The notes below the pieces were generated by a model, which saw only the letters and a program-made list of their open reading frames with translations, was not told the DNA's origin and searched no databases. A stretch of DNA of 64,000 bases from Babylonia areolata (Eukaryota; Mollusca; Gastropoda; Neogastropoda; Buccinidae). Made by a program: the position numbers and the translations under genes. Below are positions 52,481-64,000 of this stretch, piece by piece; within the stretch, counting starts at the first letter, position 1; the number at the start of each line of letters is the position of its first letter. The stretch covers positions 4,810,010 to 4,874,009 of the forward strand of contig NC_134907.1 of NCBI RefSeq assembly GCF_041734735.1, written 5' to 3'.

Positions 52481-52950
52481 TGCTAACCAGTGACTGCTTC
52501 ATTCACCAACCCTGAAGTGACAGTCTGCCTGTGGTTGACACTGGTCCTGCTGTATCTCCTTCAGGTGGAATGTACACAGCCACAGCAACATGTCTTTGTC
52601 AAGACCCCACAAATCTGTATCGATTCCAAACCTCAGTAATCACTTATTCACATTATCACCATAGTTACAGACAGTAACGTACTTATCGACTGACTTTTTA
52701 CACTAGACCGATATGCCACCAGAACAATGAAACGTGTGTCTGTTGAGAAAAAAACTATGTGGAAACCCAGTGAATCGAGACAGTCTTGCACAAAAGAAAC
52801 ATCAATATCATCAACGACTTCGCTGTCTGCAAACATTTATTTTAAACCATGTTCATCTGTTTGTGAAAAGGACAAATCAAGGTCAGTGTTACCATAACAT
52901 GAAAATTCAAATGAAGGAAATGAGTCCGTCTTTGGCGGGAAATCTGATGC
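52481..52950. other. No gene seen
   Basis: Unremarkable sequence between a SINE tail and the 4.4-kb satellite. Confidence 0.45.
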
Positions 52951-52954
52951 AGTG

Positions 52955-55900
52955 GATGATGTCTCTGTGGATGAAGATGTCTCTGTGGATGATGTCTCTG
53001 TGGATGAAGATAAGATGTCTCTGTGGATGAAGATGTCTCTGTGGATGAAGATGTCTCTGTGGATGAAGATAAGATGTCTCTGTGGATGATGTCTCTGTGG
53101 ATGAAGATAAGATGTCTCTGAGGATGAAGATAAGATGTCTCTGTGGATGAAGATGTCTCTGTGGATGAAGATAAGATGTCTCTGAGGATGAAGATAAGAT
53201 GTCTCTGTGGATGAAGATGTCTCTGTGGATGTCTCTGTGGATGATGTTTCTGTGGATGATGTCTCTGTGGATGAAGATAAGATGTCTCTGTGGATGAAGA
53301 TACGATGTCTCTGTGGATGAAGATAACATGTCTCTGTGGATGAAGATAACATGTCTCTGTGGATGAAGATGTCTCTGTGGATGATGTCTCTGTGGATGAT
53401 GTCTCTGTGGATGAAGATAAGATGTCTCTGTGGATGAAGATGTCTCTGAGGATGAAGATAAGATGTCTCTGAGGATGAAGATAAGATGTCTCTGTGGATG
53501 AAGATAACATGTCTCTGTGGATGAAGATGTCTCTGAGGATGAAGATAAGATGTCTCTGTGGATGAAGATAACATGTCTCTGTGGATGAAGATGTCTCTGA
53601 GGATGAAGATAAGATGTCTCTGAGGATGAAGATGTCTCTGTGGATGATGTCTCTGAGGATGATGTCACTGAGGATGAAGATAAGATGTCTCTGAGGATGA
53701 AGATGTCTCTGAGGATGAAGATAAGATGTCTCTGAGGATGAAGATGTCTCTGAGGATGAAGATAAGATGTCTCTGAGGATGAAGATGTCTCTGTGGATGA
53801 AGATGTCTCTGTGGATGTCTCTGTGGATGAAGATAAGATGTCTCTGAGGATGAAGATAAGATGTCTCTGTGGATGAAGATGTCTCTGTGGATGTCTCTGT
53901 GGATGATGTTTCTGTGGATGATGTCTCTGTGGATGATGTCTCTGTGGATGAAGATAAGATGTCTCTGTGGATGAAGATAAGATGTCTCTGTGGATGAAGA
54001 TACGATGTCTCTGTGGATGAAGATAACATGTCTCTGTGGATGAAGATGTCTCTGTGGATGATGTCTCTGTGGATGAAGATAAGATGTCTCTGAGGATGAA
54101 GATAAGATGTCTCTGAGGATGAAGATAAGATGTCTCTGTGGATGAAGATAACATGTCTCTGTGGATGAAGATGTCTCTGAGGATGAAGATAAGATGTCTC
54201 TGTGGATGAAGATAACATGTCTCTGTGGATGAAGATGTCTCTGAGGATGAAGATAAGATGTCTCTGAGGATGAAGATGTCTCTGTGGATGATGTCTCTGA
54301 GGATGATGTCACTGAGGATGAAGATAAGATGTCTCTGAGGATGAAGATGTCTCTGAGGATGAAGATAAGATGTCTCTGAGGATGAAGATGTCTCTGAGGA
54401 TGAAGATAAGATGTCTCTGAGGATGAAGATGTCTCTGTGGATGAAGATGTCTCTGTGGATGTCTCTGTGGATGAAGATAAGATGTCTCTGAGGATGAAGA
54501 TAAGATGTCTCTGTGGATGAAGATGTCTCTGTGGATGTCTCTGTGGATGATGTTTCTGTGGATGATGTCTCTGTGGATGATGTCTCTGTGGATGAAGATA
54601 AGATGTCTCTGTGGATGAAGATAAGATGTCTCTGTGGATGAAGATACGATGTCTCTGTGGATGAAGATAACATGTCTCTGTGGATGAAGATGTCTCTGTG
54701 GATGATGTCTCTGAGGATGAAGATAAGATGTCTCTGAGGATGAAGATAAGATGTCTCTGTGGATGAAGATAACATGTCTCTGTGGATGAAGATGTCTCTG
54801 AGGATGAAGATAAGATGTCTCTGAGGATCAAGATGTCTCTGTGGATGATGTCTCTGAGGATGATGTCTCTGAGGATGAAGATAAGATGTCTCTGAGGATG
54901 AAGATGTCTCTGAGGATGAAGATAAGATGTCTCTGAGGATGAAGATGTCTCTGAGGATGAAGATAAGATGTCTCTGAGGATGAAGATAAGATGTCTCTGA
55001 GGATGAAGATGTCTCTGTGGATGATGATAAGATGTCTCTGTGGGTGAAGATAAGATGTCTTTGAGGATGAAGATGTCTCTGTGGATGAAGATAACATGTC
55101 TCTGTGGATGAAGATGTCTCTGTGGATGATGATAAGATGTCTCTGTGGGTGAAGATAAGATGTCTTTGAGGATGAAGATGTCCCTGTGGATGATGTCTCT
55201 GTGGATGAAGATGTCTCTGAGGATGAAGATAAGATGTCTCTGAGGATGAAGATGTCTCTGAGGATGAAGATAAGATGTCTCTGAGGATGAAGATGTCTCT
55301 GTGGATGATGATAAGATGTCTCTGTGGGTGAAGATAAGATGTCTTTGAGGATGAAGATGTCTCTGTGGATAAAGATAACATGTCTCTGTGGATGAAGATG
55401 TCTCTGTGGATGATGATAAGATGTCTCTGTGGGTGAAGATAAGATGTCTTTGAGGATGAAGATGTCCCTGTGGATGATGTCTCTGTGGATGAAGATGTCT
55501 CTGTGGATGATGATAAGATGTCTCTGTGGGTGAAGATAAGATGTCTCTGTGGATGATGTCTCTGTGGATGATGTCTCTGTGGATGAAGATAAGATGTCTC
55601 TGTGGATGAAGATGTCTCTGTGGATGAAGATAAGATGTCTCTGTGGATGAAGATAAGATGTCTCTGAGGATGAAGATGTCTCTGAGGATGAAGATGTCTC
55701 TGTGGATGATGTCTCTGTGGATGAAGATAACATGTCTCTGTGGATGAAGATAAGATGTCTCTGAGGATGAAGATAAGATGTCTCTGTGGATGAAGATAAC
55801 ATGTCTCTGTGGATGATGTCTCTGAGGATGAAGATAAGATGTCTCTGAGGATGAAGATGTCTCTGTGGATGATGTCTCTGAGGATGAAGATAAGATGTCT

Positions 55901-57385
55901 CTGAAGATAACATGTCTCTGTGGATGAAGATAAGATGTCTCTGAGGATGAAGATAAGATGTCTCTGTGGATGAAGATAACATGTCTCTGTGGATGATGTC
56001 TCTGAGGATGAAGATAAGATGTCTCTGAGGATGAAGATGTCTCTGTGGATGATGTCTCTGAGGATGAAGATAAGATGTCTCTGTGGATGAAGATAAGATG
56101 TCTCTGAGGATGAAGATAAGATGTCTCTGAGGATGAAGATGTCTCTGAGGATGAAGATAAGATGTCTCTGAGGATGAAGATGTCTCTGTGGATGAAGATA
56201 AGATGTCTCTGTGGATTAAGATAAGATTTCTCTGAGGATGATGTCTCTGTGGATGAAGATACGATGTCTCTGTGGATGAAGATAACATGTCTCTGTGGAT
56301 GAAGATGTCTCTGTGGATGAAGATAAGATGTCTCTGAGGATGAAGATGTCTCTGTGGATGATGTCTCTGAGGATGAAGATAAGATGTCTCTGTGGATGAA
56401 GATAAGATGTCTCTGAGGATGAAGATAAGATGTCTCTGAGGATGAAGATGTCTCTGAGGATGAAGATAAGATGTCTCTGAGGATGAAGATGTCTCTGTGG
56501 ATGAAGATAAGATGTCTCTGTGGATGAAGATAAGATTTCTCTGAGGATGAAGATGTCTCTGTGGATGAAGATAACATGTCTCTGTTGATGAAGATAACAT
56601 GTCTCTGAGGATGAAGATGTCTCTGTGGATGAAGATGGATGTCTCTGTGGATGAAGATGGATGATGTCTCTGTGGATGAAGATGGATGATGTCTATGTGG
56701 ATGATGTTTCTGTGGATGTCTGTGAGGATGAAGATGTCTCTATGGATGAAGATAAGATGTCTCTGTGGATGAAGATAAGATGTCTCTGTGGATGAAGATG
56801 TCTCTGTGGATGAAGATGTCTCTGTGGATGAAGATAAGATGTCTCTGTGGATGAAGATGGATGAAGATGTCTCTGTGGATGAAGATGGATGAAGATGTCT
56901 CTGTGGATGAAGATGGATGAAGATGTCTCTGTGGATGAAGATGGATGAAGATGTCTCTGTGGATGAAGATGGATGAAGATGTCTCTGTGGATGAAGATGG
57001 ATGAAGATGTCTGTGGAGGAGGATGGATGAAGATGTCTCTGTGGATGATGATGGATGAAGATGTGTCTGTGGAGGAAGATGGATGAAGATGTCTCTGTGG
57101 AGGATGATGGATGAAGATATCTATGTGGATGTCTGTGTGGATGTCTGTGTGGATGAAAATAAGATGTCTCTGTGGATGATGTCTCTGTGGATGAAGATGT
57201 CTCTGTGGATGAAGAGGATGTCTCTGTGGATGAAGATGTCTCTGTGGATGAAGATGTCTCTGTGGATGATGTCTCTGTGGATGAAGATGGATGTCTCTGT
57301 GGATGATGTCTCTGTGGATGAAGATGTCTCTGTGGATGAAGAGGATGTCTCTGTGGATGAAGATGTCTCTGTGGATGAAGATGGG
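52955..57385 (+). repeat. 4.4-kb satellite of GATGTCTCTGTGGATGAA units
   Basis: Built from 18-base GATGTCTCTGTGGATGAA or GATGTCTCTGAGGATGAA, 15-base GATGTCTCTGTGGAT and the 5-base insert GATAA. A rare marker (GATGTCACTGAGGATGAAG) at about 53,660 recurs about 643 bases later, marking a higher-order unit. The right end (56,630-57,100) adds GATGGATGAA units. Minus-strand frames of several hundred codons (HPQRHLIFIHRDIFI) and the plus-strand frame DVSVDEDVSVDE are open because the units lack stops. Confidence 0.97.
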
Positions 57386-58555
57386 CAGGCGGATGCAGAA
57401 AACTGTTGTGGATTACGTGAAAGTGGAAGTTCCGTGACGCGAGAGGTACTATCGTCACAAACTGTCTCTCCGTTGACGTCACTATTGTTCTTTTTCTTAC
57501 TTTTTGATTTTCCTGCCCTCTCTTTCCCAGTTTGTAGTCAGTCGGGCGGCAAATGGTAACCCTTACCCCGGCGGTGGGAGGGGAGGGGGGTAGAGAGGGA
57601 ATCATGATTTTCTTGTGTTTTTGTCAGAAATCATAATTTATCTGGGGGCGAGGGGGCGGAGTGGGGGAGTGGGGGTTGGGGGTGGGGGGTCATAGTGATT
57701 TTCTAGTATGTTTTTATGTCAGAAATCATCATTCACCTGTCTTCCAAAGGTATATACAGGCTATTTTTCTTTCTTTGGGCACTATATATGACGTTTGGGT
57801 GTATATGTGCTTGAAACGGCACAATGTCCACATATTTCATCACACACTTAATTTCTTTTTGTCTACAGAAAGGACTCGGTTAGCTATTCCATTATTGCCT
57901 TTGAAATTGAATTAGTGCTGTAACAGCTTGTCACGCAATCAAATACTACCGGTGTACTGAAAATGATCAAACACCAGCAACCTGATTACAAGGGGTTGTT
58001 TTTTTAGCACTGTGAGGGACATGTCACAATTAGGCACTGCTTTATAATGTTTGTGTTATACATGTATATATGTAGTATTGCATTCAATCAACTGAATTTA
58101 CACGGTTTACCTCGTTGCCGACCGCAAAGCCACAATGTAAATAAAGCGTGTTTTTTATTTTCATTCTTTTCTTTTTTCCACTGCATTTTGATAGAAATCA
58201 CACTGTATCAATTTTACGTAGGTTTATTTGCTTGAATATTGGGGGAGTATACACACTGGTGGCATTTCCTCCTTAAATCTGATAGTCTGTGGCATACCTA
58301 GGTGGTTGCAATGCCACAGTGCCCATAATGAACTTTCATTCATTTACTTTGTGTTAAACAGAAAATTCGGAAGTGTGGAACATAGAAATTCTGCATTATT
58401 TACAACAAAACCAACTCCGAGACAGACATAAGATTAGTGACCGAACAAAGCAAGGTTCAGATTGAGAAATATGAAATTCGATATGCTCCCAAACCCGTAC
58501 AGTTTGAAGGTTACACAAAAGTTTGCAAATAAAGTGGGTGGTGCATTGTACATAT
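57386..58555. other. No gene seen
   Basis: G-rich stretch at 57,560-57,690. The repeated phrase TTGTCAGAAATCAT / ATGTCAGAAATCAT occurs near 57,622 and 57,717. No domain recognised. Confidence 0.45.
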
Positions 58556-58559
58556 TTCA

Positions 58560-59890
58560 CTTTCAAAATGTCAAGCATGTTATATGCAAACAGTGAAACA
58601 CTGACACAGAGAAAGCCAAAGAGAAGGAAGATACCACAGCCGGACCCCCAACTCCCTGGAAAAAAGACAACTTGCACTGCAAGCATTGTTTCCAAGAGAT
58701 CGCTGCATCATGTGTGACAAAGCGAAGAAATGGAATCCAGTTTCTAAAGACCAGAGCTATCAAATAAACAGGGAAAAGTGTGGCAAAACTGCTGAAATTC
58801 GATCAAAGAGGTAGCTACTCTAACCGAGGGGATTATGATCATCTAAATACAGGACAGATCTTGTGGCACGGCAAGCACACTTCCACAAACTATTTTGGAA
58901 TGGACTTCATTCTTAGGCATGTAGACAGACATGGAAAAAGAGACAAATTATTTAGCGAGCAACAGGAAGCCCAAAGGGATTATCATAACCAGGTGTGCGA
59001 ATAAACGGAAAAGAGCGTCACTGGTGAAGATGAAGTGGAGCGTGTATCAGTGCTGAGAGACGTATCGTGCGATGAGAAACACCCACTGTTTCAAGATCCA
59101 AACCACAGGACTGCACATTCTGGGTGCAAAATAGGTTTTGCAGCTCCAAAACAGTGAGTGACTGTACTCATCAGACACACACAGGCCGAACCATTACAAG
59201 CGCTTTTGTTGCTTCTGCATCAGAGGACAGAAGCCCTCACACTCCGCTGTCTCGTTCAGTTACAGAGAAGGTCAAGAGGGTCATTGGGTCATTATTTTTG
59301 ACTGAATAACAAAAGGCTCCTGCTTTGGCAAAGGACATAATGGAAAGAAAATGCTCCTGAAAGGAAATACAGAATCACTGCCTCTGTTTCGCAAGATATG
59401 TGTTGTGCTTTCACAAGTGGAAAGCAGAAATGCCAAAGAACATCGTTCTGAGCACTGCAATCCGCATTATAACGGTAAGTGCTAAGCGTGTCAGCATGCA
59501 TATTCTGAATCACAGTTGTCCTCAAACTTGAAACAGCAGTCTGTTACAATGGACTTCAAAGTAACAGCTTGCTGCCAGGTTGGGTATCGCTCACTAGAAT
59601 TGAATCCGGCCAAGGTACAGGAGCAGTCATCAGTTGACTATGCAACCTGTTCTTCATCCTGTCACCGACAGTATAACAGTGCAACACGTTCTGCAGGTGT
59701 CACTGAACGCAGCAAGACAACTGGGTCAGGAGTATGTTTTGGTCACGTTTGTCCTTGCAGTTTCAAAGAAAGCACTGATGGCCATACGGCAAACTGAACA
59801 GTCCCACAAGAATGCAGTATGTCTTGGTGCGTTTCATTCCGCCCTGAACACCTGGTCACAAACACAGTTCTTATCAGATGTAGCCTGATT
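58560..59890 (+). pseudogene. Remnant of an unrecognised dispersed protein family, N-terminal and middle parts
   Basis: Pieces in changing frames: LFPRDRCIMCDKAKKWNPVS (a CxxC zinc-binding-like start), QDLVARQAHFHK (H-rich follow-up), LRHVDRHGKRDKLFSEQQEA, QPVLHPVTDSITVQHVLQVS, NAARQLGQEYVLVTFVLAVS and VCLGAFHSALNTWS. I recall the order CxxC, AxxHxK, then a Q-Y-hydrophobic-TFDLA-like block and an LGxFH motif from a multi-copy family of unknown function in molluscs and other invertebrates. Several interruptions. It stops abruptly near 59,890. The family name is not known to me. Confidence 0.45.
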
Positions 59891-60033
59891 TGAGCCGATC
59901 TGCTTCGCGGCACACGCGACTGTCTTTGCAGTCCTTTTAACTTGAATAAATTGGCGGAGTGGTCATCTCGTCACTTTCTACCTGGTCAGTCATCTGACCA
60001 GAGCCACTCTCTCTCTCTCTTGCCGTGTCGCAA

Positions 60034-60069
<36 letters not shown>

Positions 60070-60214
60070 TGTCCCAGAGGCTGACATGTCGCTACGTATC
60101 GCTGTAAGTACAGTGTGTAGAATGTGCTGATGATTTGTAAATTGTATTCTTCGACACAGTACTTGTGTTCATACGAGTATGTTGATATTGATTTGTTCAA
60201 TTATTGCTTTGACA
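59891..60214. other. No gene seen
   Basis: (GT)n at 60,038-60,064 and a short CT-rich stretch. Nothing else. Confidence 0.45.
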
Positions 60215-61159
60215 TGTAGTTACAGCTCCACTATGATCTAGAAAATTGCCATGTCGTCATATGCTTGGAGCAGTATTCCAGTCTTCTTAACGTCACAGTT
60301 AGTGACGTCTCTGGACACTGATAGTTTGTTGGAGAATGGATGACCATTCTTTCTCATCTGTCACTGATGGTCAGGTTACTTATCCCCCTTCAGTCGAGGA
60401 GATTTAAATGTTGAGCACAAGCTGAGCTTCGTTGATATTTAGCTTTGGTGCAACTGGATAACTTGTGTAGGTTCATTCACCACTTAATGGTTAAGCCATG
60501 ACAGTTTTTCCCATCTTCTGTGTTGTGCATTGACTTGCTATTTATTCTTTCAGTTTGCCAGTATTGTATCAAAGTCACTGATTCTATCTTGTTTTTGTTT
60601 TTTTTATCCATATATTATTTCACATGATGATATCAGTTATGATGCTGCAGTGTTTCACTGATTCTCATTACTCAAGATGTGTGAAGTATTCTGTCGAGAT
60701 TACGAGATAGTGTTGTAGTGATATCAGTTATTGGTTAAAACCATCAGATATGTATCAGTCTGTTTATTATTATTTAGTTATCATGCTCTCTCCGATACGG
60801 CTCACTCCAGTATAGTGCTGCATGATAAACTGGTTTGAGTCACTATGACACAGTATAAGCTTTAGCTAATCTATACTGTCAGTGTACTTTCAGTAAATCA
60901 GCTTAGCTTTTACCACTTTATGTACACTATTTAAATGTATTAGAAATTTCATTTGATGTCATTGTTTGGTCTTAACACATATGCATTATCTCATCTTTTG
61001 TTGTTGTTTATCCCAAACCGAGTGATAGTCTTTCCATGTAATATGTATACATGTGCTTTACTATTCACTTGTGCCGACATGTTGTGCTAATGACATTTGT
61101 TTGTGTCATTCCAGGCACTGTTTTATCTCTTCTTCTTCTCTTTTATTATTCTTATTTTC

Positions 61160-61335
61160 TTATAACTATTGTAAATAAAACAATAGAAAAACCCTTTTGT
61201 GACTGGCCTCTATATGTTCCTGGCCTGTGCGTGGGGATTCTTGTCTATCCTTTATTTCATTAACTCATTCAGTTAGTTCTTTTATACCGTACCCCTTTCA
61301 TAAATATAATAATACCACTTGGGTACACGGCTACA
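61160..61335 (+). repeat. LTR 3' portion, shared with 594-815
   Basis: Block from ACTATTGTAAATAAAACAAT through TTTATACCGTACCCCTTTCA to GGCTACA, followed by TGGCG. It contains AATAAA, a plausible R-region polyadenylation signal. Confidence 0.55.
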
Positions 61336-61775
61336 AAAGTGGCGTTGCCGGCAGGATAAAGATCCATCACAAAATAGCTCCAAAATTATCCCTTTTAGTG
61401 TTACAATTCTTTTAATCAAAACCCATTCCTAAACGACAGTCCTTTACGACCAAGTGTACCTTGTCACAACGTGGCGCTGTGAGTAAGGATGATTAATCCT
61501 TTGAATCTCTAATGATATATCAAAGCTCTAGCCAAGCTAACGCTATCACTACTTGGCACTCTGAGCAAGGGTGATGTGTTAATTCTTTAAATCTCTACTA
61601 AAAATTAAAACCCTCTCCACCGCCAACTCTATCACATACTTGGCACTGTGAACTAGGATCATACAGGGACAAGAGGTTGTATTAACAGTCATATAGGGAT
61701 AGTTTAACATGGGAGAAGAGAGAAGACAGTGCAGCAGGTACACAAGTCCACAAGAAGAAACGTTGCCCCATCAAG

Positions 61776-62572
61776 ATGGCTTCAACCGACTTCCTGCCCA
61801 AACTCCTGATGCTGTCCGGAGAGGAAACCAACAGTGAGGTCGAAGACTTCGTCCAGGAGGCCAGACTGATCCTCCTGGATGACGCGACAGCCTTTCTCTG
61901 GCTGATCTCAGCCCTTGCAGGCAGAGTTCGCCAGCAGATCGTCAGGCTGCCGGCGACACAAGTGGACACCCCAGCCAAAATCCTTGTGGTTCTTGAGGAG
62001 AACTGGCGAGAGCATCGAGATGCCACAGATCTTGTCACTGCCTTCTTTAACAGGCAGCAGCAGCCCAAGGAGACGGTGACCAACTACGCGTCCCATCTTA
62101 GCACCTTTGGACCAAGGTCAACAAGGCTGGGGTGATGCAGGTGCCAGCGATCATACTCTGTGACGCCTTCGCCAGAGGCCTTCAGCCAGCTGCACTCAGG
62201 CGTGATGTCAGGCGCTTCATCAGAGACCACCGTGGCACCACCTTCGAGGTAGCAAAGAAGGAGGCCCAGCGATGGCTGAGGGAGGACAGCGCCTACAACA
62301 CCTGCCCCGGCGTAGAAAACACCACTGTTGCCCGCCTACAGACCCCGCTGGCCACACTCACAGCTGAGAACACCAGCCTGCGACGTCAGCTGCAGTCCCC
62401 TGTGTCAGCACACCGCCCACATCCACCAGGACCAGCGCTTCATCCTCGACACTGTGCTGCTGACCGCGCCCCAGACCCTCCACACTGTGTCTGGTGTGAG
62501 AGGCCCGGTCACAGAGACCCGGTGTTGCCACAAGCGGCGCTACCTGAAGAAGACCAGGCGACAGACTGCTGA
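61776..62572 (+). pseudogene. Gag-like remnant of the LTR element fossil
   Basis: Segments such as LPKLLMLSGEETNSEVEDFV, VVLEENWREHRDATDLVTAF, LCDAFARGLQPAALRRDVRR and FEVAKKEAQRWLRED match the style of Ty3/gypsy-type Gag proteins (retrotransposon gag domain, capsid-like helices, basic region). Fossil, broken. Confidence 0.7.
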
Positions 62573-63000
62573 CCACCAGCCTGCAGTTCCAGTCAGCAGT
62601 GTGTCACTGACACACACACTGGGCAACCTGGGCTGACACCAGCTCCAGCTGGTTTAGCGACACAGGAGACGGAGGTGCCACAGCGCCACACCTGATGCTG
62701 TCGTCCCACAGGTATCCCCACCTGTGGCCAGCCCCGCACCACAAAGGCCCAGCCAGCAACCACCACCTGCTGTCGCGCTACATATCCTGCTCCACTGCAG
62801 TAGTGTGACAAAGTGTCTGACTGACACTGACCTGACAGTGGTGTGTGGCTGACCAGGCCCATGCCAAGGCCCAGGACATCAACCCTGCGAGCTGCACCAA
62901 AGCTGCCTCCACTACCACCAGATCCTGCACCCAGAAGGTTTCTGCGACTGAGATCCAGGGCACCATTGACTGTATGATAAGACTGGTGAGGTTTAGTTAA

Positions 63001-63730
63001 CTGCCAGAACAGCGAGACATTTCAGGAAAACAGTCATGATGTTATACCCATGTTGTTTTTCATTCTTGCTGAACTGAAGCAATGCTGATTATGTTTTCTT
63101 CATGTTATTCCTGTCCATGCTGTCATTCTGTTTCCATTTCAGATATTTCTGCGCAATTCATGTTTTATGGTTGGTGTTGTTGGTTGTTGTTTGTGGGTTT
63201 TTTTATTGTTTTTTTTATTTTTAATTATTAAATCTCTTCTTGCTTAACCTGTGATCTAGCTTGTCACTTGGTTTTAGCAATGCAAAGTATGTCTATGAAC
63301 ATGCTACAATAATTCATGCTATAATCTATGTTTTTATACATGTGTGCTACTTTACATGGACACCTCAGTGTTGATACATAGACTGATGGGCACACAAATG
63401 AATGGTTTCCAACTTCATAGTGCATTTACCTAATTGAGACCCCTTCTGTATATCACTGTTCAGAGTTAATAATTCACGACGAGACAGCCATTCCCCAACT
63501 GGAACAAGACCTAAACTGACTACATCTTATATGATGCCACTCACCGCTGTATAATGAAACTGAATGCACTCGTCAATGAAAAGGGAATACACCACCACAG
63601 CTATAAACACATTTATCTTTATATTAGCAAAACATTTTTCTGAGATTGTCTTCCATACACAAAGTTACAAAGATAAACATGCGCACATATACATACGCGC
63701 GCGTGTGCACATCCACAGACACACACATAT
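63001..63730. other. No gene seen
   Basis: T-rich stretch at 63,160-63,230; otherwise unremarkable. It may be internal sequence of the LTR element fossil or its flank. Confidence 0.4.
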
Positions 63731-63743
63731 TCACGTGCTCGAG

Positions 63744-63748
<5 letters not shown>

Positions 63749-63808
<60 letters not shown>

Positions 63809-63830
63809 CGCGTGTCTGGTTTATACCACA

Positions 63831-63890
<60 letters not shown>

Positions 63891-63891
63891 G
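63749..63891. repeat. (CA)n, (GT)n and (GA)n compound microsatellite
   Basis: About 58 bases CA (63,749-63,807), 25 bases unique, about 36 bases GT (63,834-63,869), then GA. CA and GT arms are complementary and could pair. Confidence 0.95.
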
Positions 63892-64000
63892 CCAATTATG
63901 AGTACAAATAAACCCAAATACAAAATATTGAGCATTTCGCCTTTGACGTTAAGGGCGTAAAGCCGATAGGTCGTTAAACTCCACTTTACAAATATTGAAC

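Larger units (their letters stand above)
60215..63000 (+). mobile_element. Ty3/gypsy-like LTR retroelement fossil, left part
   Basis: A probable 5' LTR ends near 61,335 (GGGTACACGGCTACA); its left edge is uncertain, perhaps near 60,215. It is followed by a primer-site-like TGGCGTTGCCGGCAGGAT. A leader follows with three degenerate repeats around TTGGCACTGTGA, then a gag-like region (about 61,776-62,570). No protease, reverse transcriptase or integrase is recognised before 63,000, and no 3' LTR is in the window. The element is broken, with about two or three interruptions in the gag part, and it looks moderately old. Confidence 0.6.

Noticed and set aside
57083-57559. Acidic repeat protein DVSVDEDV with unique C-terminus, shell-matrix-like
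   Set aside because: Appealing composition, but it is the last satellite units running into unique DNA; no signal peptide or exon structure.
52837-57605. Minus-strand open frames of up to about 970 codons (HPQRHLIFIHRD-type)
   Set aside because: Products of the 4.4-kb satellite. Three registers overlap and read the same repeat, with no start context or splice support.
61776-62572. Host zinc-finger or Paraneoplastic-Ma-like domesticated gag gene
   Set aside because: The frame is interrupted and an LTR-like block with a primer-site-like motif lies just upstream, so it is read as an element fossil.

Overview
This is animal nuclear DNA. It has interrupted genes with GT-AG introns, tRNA-headed SINEs, LINEs, an LTR-element fossil and extreme tandem-repeat content, with no operon-like layout. 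The SINE types, a molluscan-style chemosensory-like GPCR and long (GT)n tracts inside dispersed repeats suggest a marine gastropod, probably a caenogastropod. That placement is inference from repeat style and could not be checked by a search.

Layout. 1-4,308: the 5' three coding exons (minus strand) of an organic-anion-transporter (SLCO/OATP) gene that runs off the left edge, with LTR-like and SINE fragments. 5,400-13,200: mostly satellite DNA (35-bp, CACTGACC-type, 20-bp and a 3.6-kb G-rich minisatellite) plus a broken LINE 3' end. 13,500-21,000: SINEs, unannotated single-copy-looking DNA, a remnant of an unrecognised protein family and several short minisatellites. 22,660-26,430: a 2.15-kb ATTGT/ATTGC satellite and a 1.26-kb 22-bp minisatellite. 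27,677-34,457: a complete six-exon minus-strand gene, reconstructed by splice phase, for a secreted 343-residue protein that looks like a beta-propeller. Its introns are full of minisatellites. 34,860-41,900: a SINE and two diverged direct duplicons flanking a nearly full-length RT LINE with a C-terminal C2H2 finger. 41,985-44,395: a large imperfect palindrome. 45,100-47,260: a short duplication, a LINE C-terminal scrap and a rhodopsin-like GPCR exon (minus). 47,800-52,500: SINE copies and minor repeats. 52,955-57,385: a 4.4-kb satellite. 58,560-59,890: a second remnant of the unrecognised family. 60,200-63,000: a broken Ty3/gypsy-like LTR element fossil. 63,000-64,000: microsatellites.

Only three host genes are well supported (SLCO-like, secreted propeller-like, GPCR). 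They do not form an evident functional unit. Most long open frames in the window are artefacts of satellites whose units lack stop codons. Summing array lengths, tandem repeats make up roughly a quarter of the window.
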